Source: an uncultured Flavonifractor sp. (lineage in GTDB: Bacteria; Bacillota; Clostridia; Oscillospirales; Oscillospiraceae). From it: a stretch of 23,769 nt of DNA. Each line of letters begins with the position of its first letter. Positions within the stretch are counted from its first letter, which is position 1. The DNA lies in NCBI GenBank assembly GCA_947384055.1, contig CANDFO010000033.1:1-23769 (forward strand), given 5' to 3'. Both the position numbers and the translations under genes were made by a program. A model generated the notes under the pieces. The model worked only from the letters and a program-made list of their open reading frames with translations, did not search any database and was not told the DNA's origin. Shown in pieces: positions 21,286 through 23,769 of this stretch.

Positions 21286-21314
21286 ATTGTAACACATTGT
21301 TTCCAGTTCGTCAA
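21286..21314 (-). promoter_or_regulatory. Consensus promoter of the 96-aa protein gene
   Basis: On the - strand TTGACG (21314-21309), an exact 17-base spacer, and TACAAT (21291-21286). Transcription would start near 21279, leaving a leader of about 43 bases. It begins about 20 bases after the stop codon of the glycosyltransferase gene. Confidence 0.8.
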
Positions 21315-21333
21315 CCGTTTTTCTAAAGAAATT

Positions 21334-22716
21334 TCAGGAATCTTTTCCCATTTGGGCGGACAGGCCCGGTTTGGGGCCCAGCGCGCCGAAGAGAGCGGAA
21401 ACAGCCCAGATCAGGGCGCAGAGCATCAGCAGGGCCTCTGTCAGCATGACAAAGGTGTGTCCGCCCAGATAGAGGACCAGGCTGTACCGTCCCCGCAGGT
21501 AGTTGCAGTAAGCCAGCAGGGAGGAGAGCTCTACCATAACGGCGCAGGGGATGTGCCGGGGCAGAACGCAGGTCCAGGCCGCGGCCAGCACATCCGCCAG
21601 GAAGAAGTAGCGGTCGTGCATATAGGGCAGCAGGAAGGGTACGCCAATGGCCATCACCAGGGCTGCGGCCAGCAGGACCTGACTGTCCGCCCGCTCCCGC
21701 AGGAAAAACAGTCCGGCCAGCAGTGCCAGCACCAGCAGAAAGGCGGCGGCAATGCCCAGCAGAGCGCCAATGCGCTCATTGGGTTCCGCGCCATAGGGCA
21801 GAAAGGCGTACATGGAGGCGGCGTTGTAGCAGAGCGTCCCGGCCCCCTCCGCCGTCTGTCCCAGATAGACCCCCAAAATGTCCTCCAGGGGCTTGCCCAG
21901 CAGCAGGGCTGGGAGGATGGCCGCCCCGTATCCGGCGGGAAAGCAGAACAGGTGGCGGAATTTCATCCGCCCGGTGAGCCACAGCGCACCCCACAGGGGC
22001 ACCAGGAAGATGGTCTGCAATTTGAAGGAAAAGGCCACCCCCAGCAGGGCGGCGGAGAGGCAGGGCCGCCCGTCCAGGGCGCAGGCCAGGGCGTGGAGGA
22101 CCAATCCGCTGTAAAGACTGTCGCACTGGCCCCAGAAGGCCCCGTTGAGCAGCGCCGTGGGGAGAAGCAGAAGGACGCAGAAGCAGAACAGCGGGCGGAC
22201 AGACCGGCCCGGGCACAGTGTCCGCACCAGCCGCATGCCGCCCCAGGCCAGCACCACGTCAAAGAGGATGGAGACCAGCTTGATCATGTAGAGGTCCGGC
22301 ATAGGCAGGCAGGAGATTGCCGCCAGAAAATAGAGATAGGGGGCATTGTAGTTGCCGATAGGCAGCTTGATGGCGGCAAAGCCGCCGTTGTCCCGGAAAG
22401 CGGCCACCCACCGGGACAGAAAATCTTGATAGTCCGCCGTCTGATGGTCCAGCATCAGGACCCGCAGGAAAAACGCCAGAGCGATGGGAAAAATCAGGCG
22501 GAGCACCCGGTCCGGGTCTCTTACCTGAGCTGCCGGAAGGCACAGAGCGCCGACAGCCAGCAGTAGGATGAGGACATAGACACACAGCTTGACGCCGGCG
22601 CCGCCCTGTTCCAGACGCAGTACGGGAGCCAATGCCAGCAGCAGCAGGGCAAAACCGGCGCCGCCCCACAGTCGGGCGGGGAGGGAGGGCTTTTTCCCTT
22701 GCAGCGGGATAGACAC
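21334..22716 (-). CDS. GT-C type membrane glycosyltransferase (mannosyltransferase-like)
   Basis: A 460-aa protein with about a dozen hydrophobic helices. After the second or third helix comes a loop with LMLDHQTADYQDFLSRWVAAF, carrying the acidic residues expected for a polyprenyl-phosphate-sugar dependent GT-C enzyme. It is followed by NYNAPYLYFLAA, GAFWGQCDSLYSGLVLHALA, SFKLQTIFLVPLW and PYMHDRYFFLADVLA, all typical of DUF2029/Gpi18-like glycosyltransferases. It probably moves a sugar from a lipid carrier to an outer-surface acceptor; donor and acceptor are unknown. I prefer GTG 22716 as start, six bases after GAGGTG; the upstream GTG at 22725 overlaps that SD. The gene follows the rpoC terminator and has no obvious terminator of its own. 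Confidence 0.82.
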   Translation of the reverse strand: MSIPLQGKKPSLPARLWGGAGFALLLLALAPVLRLEQGGAGVKLCVYVLILLLAVGALCLPAAQVRDPDRVLRLIFPIALAFFLRVLMLDHQTADYQDFLSRWVAAFRDNGGFAAIKLPIGNYNAPYLYFLAAISCLPMPDLYMIKLVSILFDVVLAWGGMRLVRTLCPGRSVRPLFCFCVLLLLPTALLNGAFWGQCDSLYSGLVLHALACALDGRPCLSAALLGVAFSFKLQTIFLVPLWGALWLTGRMKFRHLFCFPAGYGAAILPALLLGKPLEDILGVYLGQTAEGAGTLCYNAASMYAFLPYGAEPNERIGALLGIAAAFLLVLALLAGLFFLRERADSQVLLAAALVMAIGVPFLLPYMHDRYFFLADVLAAAWTCVLPRHIPCAVMVELSSLLAYCNYLRGRYSLVLYLGGHTFVMLTEALLMLCALIWAVSALFGALGPKPGLSAQMGKDS

Positions 22717-22740
22717 GGTGATCACCTCATTTGTTTGCTC

Positions 22741-22777
22741 TTAAAACAGGGGCCCGGAGCAGCGCTCCGGGCCCCTG
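22741..22777 (-). terminator. Terminator of rpoC
   Basis: On the - strand a perfect 14-bp, almost all-GC stem (22777-22764 with 22760-22747) with a three-base loop is followed by TTTT. It lies about 56 bases past the rpoC stop. This is the most stable hairpin in the window. Confidence 0.9.
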
Positions 22778-22833
22778 ACATCCTTGTTCTTTCAAGAAAA
22801 AGCTGAAAAAGAACATTCTTATTAACGCATGGG

Positions 22834-23769
22834 TTACAGCTCGCCGCTCTCCACCAGCTCCATCAGGTTCTGGATACCCTCTTCCGGCTCCAGCAGAACT
22901 TCTTCTTCAGGAGCGGGGGCGCTGGCCTGGGCGGTTCCCTCGTCGTCCACCTTGTCGTACTTCCGATAGATGGACAGACCGGATCCGGCGGGGATCAGCT
23001 TGCCGATGATGACGTTTTCCTTTAATCCCCGCAGGTGGTCTACTTTTCCCTTGATGGCCGCCTCGGTGAGGACCTTGGTGGTCTCCTGGAAGGAGGCGGC
23101 AGACATAAAGGAGTCGGTAGCCAGGCTCGCCTTGGTGATGCCCATGAGAATCCGCGTGGCGGTGGGGAGCTTCAGCTCCAGACCGTCGTTGGTCTCTCCG
23201 GCGTCAATACGGGACTGAACAGCCCGTACCGCGTCCTGGTACTCGGTCAGGTCAATGGTGGAACCGGACAAAAGTTCCGAGTCCCCGGCGTCCTCCACCC
23301 GGACCTTGCGCATCATCTGGCGCACAATAACCTCGATGTGCTTGTCATTGATATCCACACCCTGCTGGCGGTAGGGCTTCTGAACCTCCTGGATCAGATA
23401 GTCATATACCGCGTGGACTCCGCGGATGCGGATGACATCCTGGGGATAGAGGGCGCCGTCGGTAAGGGCAAAGCCCTTTTCCACCCGCTCTCCGTTCTGC
23501 ACCCGGATGCCGGCCGCATAGGGAATGGCATAGCTGACCACCTCGCCGTCGTCGGCAGTGATGGTCACATTGCATACGGCGTTGCGCTTGGCCTCCTCCA
23601 GCGTCACCGTGCCGCTGAGCTCCGCCAGCTGCGCCATCTTCTTGGGTTTGCGGGACTCGAAGAGTTCTTCCACGCGGGGGAGACCCTGGGTGATGTCCCC
23701 GCCGGCTACGCCGCCGGTGTGGAAGGTGCGCATGGTCAGCTGGGTGCCGGGCTCGCCGATGGACTGGGC
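22834..23769 (-). CDS. rpoC: RNA polymerase beta' subunit, C-terminal part (5'-truncated by the window edge)
   Basis: The frame is open to the right edge of the window and begins inside the invariant segment AQSIGEPGTQLTMRTFHTGG. This leads into the trigger loop (TMRTFHTGG), which closes on the incoming nucleotide. The sequence passes directly to GDITQGLPRVEELFESRKPK, so the large trigger-loop insertion of E. coli RpoC is absent. Downstream are YLIQEVQKPYRQQGVDINDKHIEVIVRQM and SFMSAASFQETTKVLTEAAIKGKVDHLRGLKENVIIGKLIPAG, the expected C-terminal core. The protein then ends in an acidic tail (PEEEVLLEPEEG). About 312 residues are seen of a protein usually near 1200. The Met at 23733 is internal. 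The gene ends its transcription unit at a strong terminator. Confidence 0.98.
   Translation of the reverse strand, partial: AQSIGEPGTQLTMRTFHTGGVAGGDITQGLPRVEELFESRKPKKMAQLAELSGTVTLEEAKRNAVCNVTITADDGEVVSYAIPYAAGIRVQNGERVEKGFALTDGALYPQDVIRIRGVHAVYDYLIQEVQKPYRQQGVDINDKHIEVIVRQMMRKVRVEDAGDSELLSGSTIDLTEYQDAVRAVQSRIDAGETNDGLELKLPTATRILMGITKASLATDSFMSAASFQETTKVLTEAAIKGKVDHLRGLKENVIIGKLIPAGSGLSIYRKYDKVDDEGTAQASAPAPEEEVLLEPEEGIQNLMELVESGEL

Noticed and set aside
21352..22566. 404-codon open frame on the + strand, antisense to the glycosyltransferase gene
   Set aside because: The product is rich in Gln, Gly, Pro and Arg without hydrophobic pattern or motifs, as expected from the shadow of a GC-rich membrane protein gene.
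1..23769. CRISPR arrays, tRNA or rRNA genes, insertion sequences, phage or defence genes
   Set aside because: None of the expected repeat spacing, conserved RNA sequences or protein families could be found in the window on either strand.

Overview
The window is about 23.8 kb of GC-rich, gene-dense bacterial chromosome, with good Shine-Dalgarno (SD) sites and many ATGA-type stop/start overlaps. The gene content points to an anaerobic Bacillota, most likely a Clostridia member of the Oscillospiraceae type. The evidence is an oxygen-independent (cbi-type) cobalamin pathway, an RpoC without the large trigger-loop insertion of Proteobacteria, and a clostridial SH3/NlpC-P60 wall hydrolase. The genus call is inference only.

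Positions 1-12385 (+ strand) hold the 3' part of a long cobalamin (vitamin B12) operon in the order cbiH(partial)-cbiJ-cbiET-cbiA-cobT-cobU-cobS-[short CobU-like]-cobC-cbiB-cobD-cbiP/cobQ-cbiC-cbiL. It covers corrin-ring methylation, reduction and rearrangement (cbiL, cbiH, cbiJ, cbiET, cbiC), side-chain amidation (cbiA, cbiP), aminopropanol arm attachment (cobD, cbiB) and nucleotide-loop assembly (cobU, cobT, cobS, cobC). The chelatase, cbiD, cbiF, cbiG and the adenosyltransferase are not here; the operon is cut at the left edge, so some may lie upstream. Most junctions overlap or are very short. The exceptions are small gaps before cobT and cobU and a 240-bp gap before cobD that contains a long inverted repeat.

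Positions 12386-13273 form a non-operonic island: an AT-rich segment, a strong terminator, a small two-helix membrane protein on the - strand, and a divergent near-consensus promoter. That promoter reads into a CtpE-like P-type ATPase (13274-15712). A cytosine salvage pair follows: codB (permease) and codA (deaminase), to 18353. A small coiled-coil acidic protein with candidate tandem promoters comes next and ends at a strong hairpin terminator (18906-18941).

Positions 18957-23769 are all on the - strand. Read in the direction of transcription they are the 3' third of rpoC (ending at a very stable terminator), a GT-C type membrane glycosyltransferase, a 96-aa conserved-looking protein with its own consensus promoter, a secreted two-SH3 NlpC/P60 hydrolase with a terminator, and an EamA/DMT-family exporter convergent with the coiled-coil gene.

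Most of the window is recognisable biology. I found no defence system, CRISPR array, prophage, insertion sequence, tRNA or rRNA. The items most worth a second look are the short CobU paralogue with a damaged Walker A motif, the 18-bp inverted-repeat element before cobD, the interleaved complementary segments around the P-type ATPase start codon, and the unassigned small proteins at 12664-12972 and 20946-21236.
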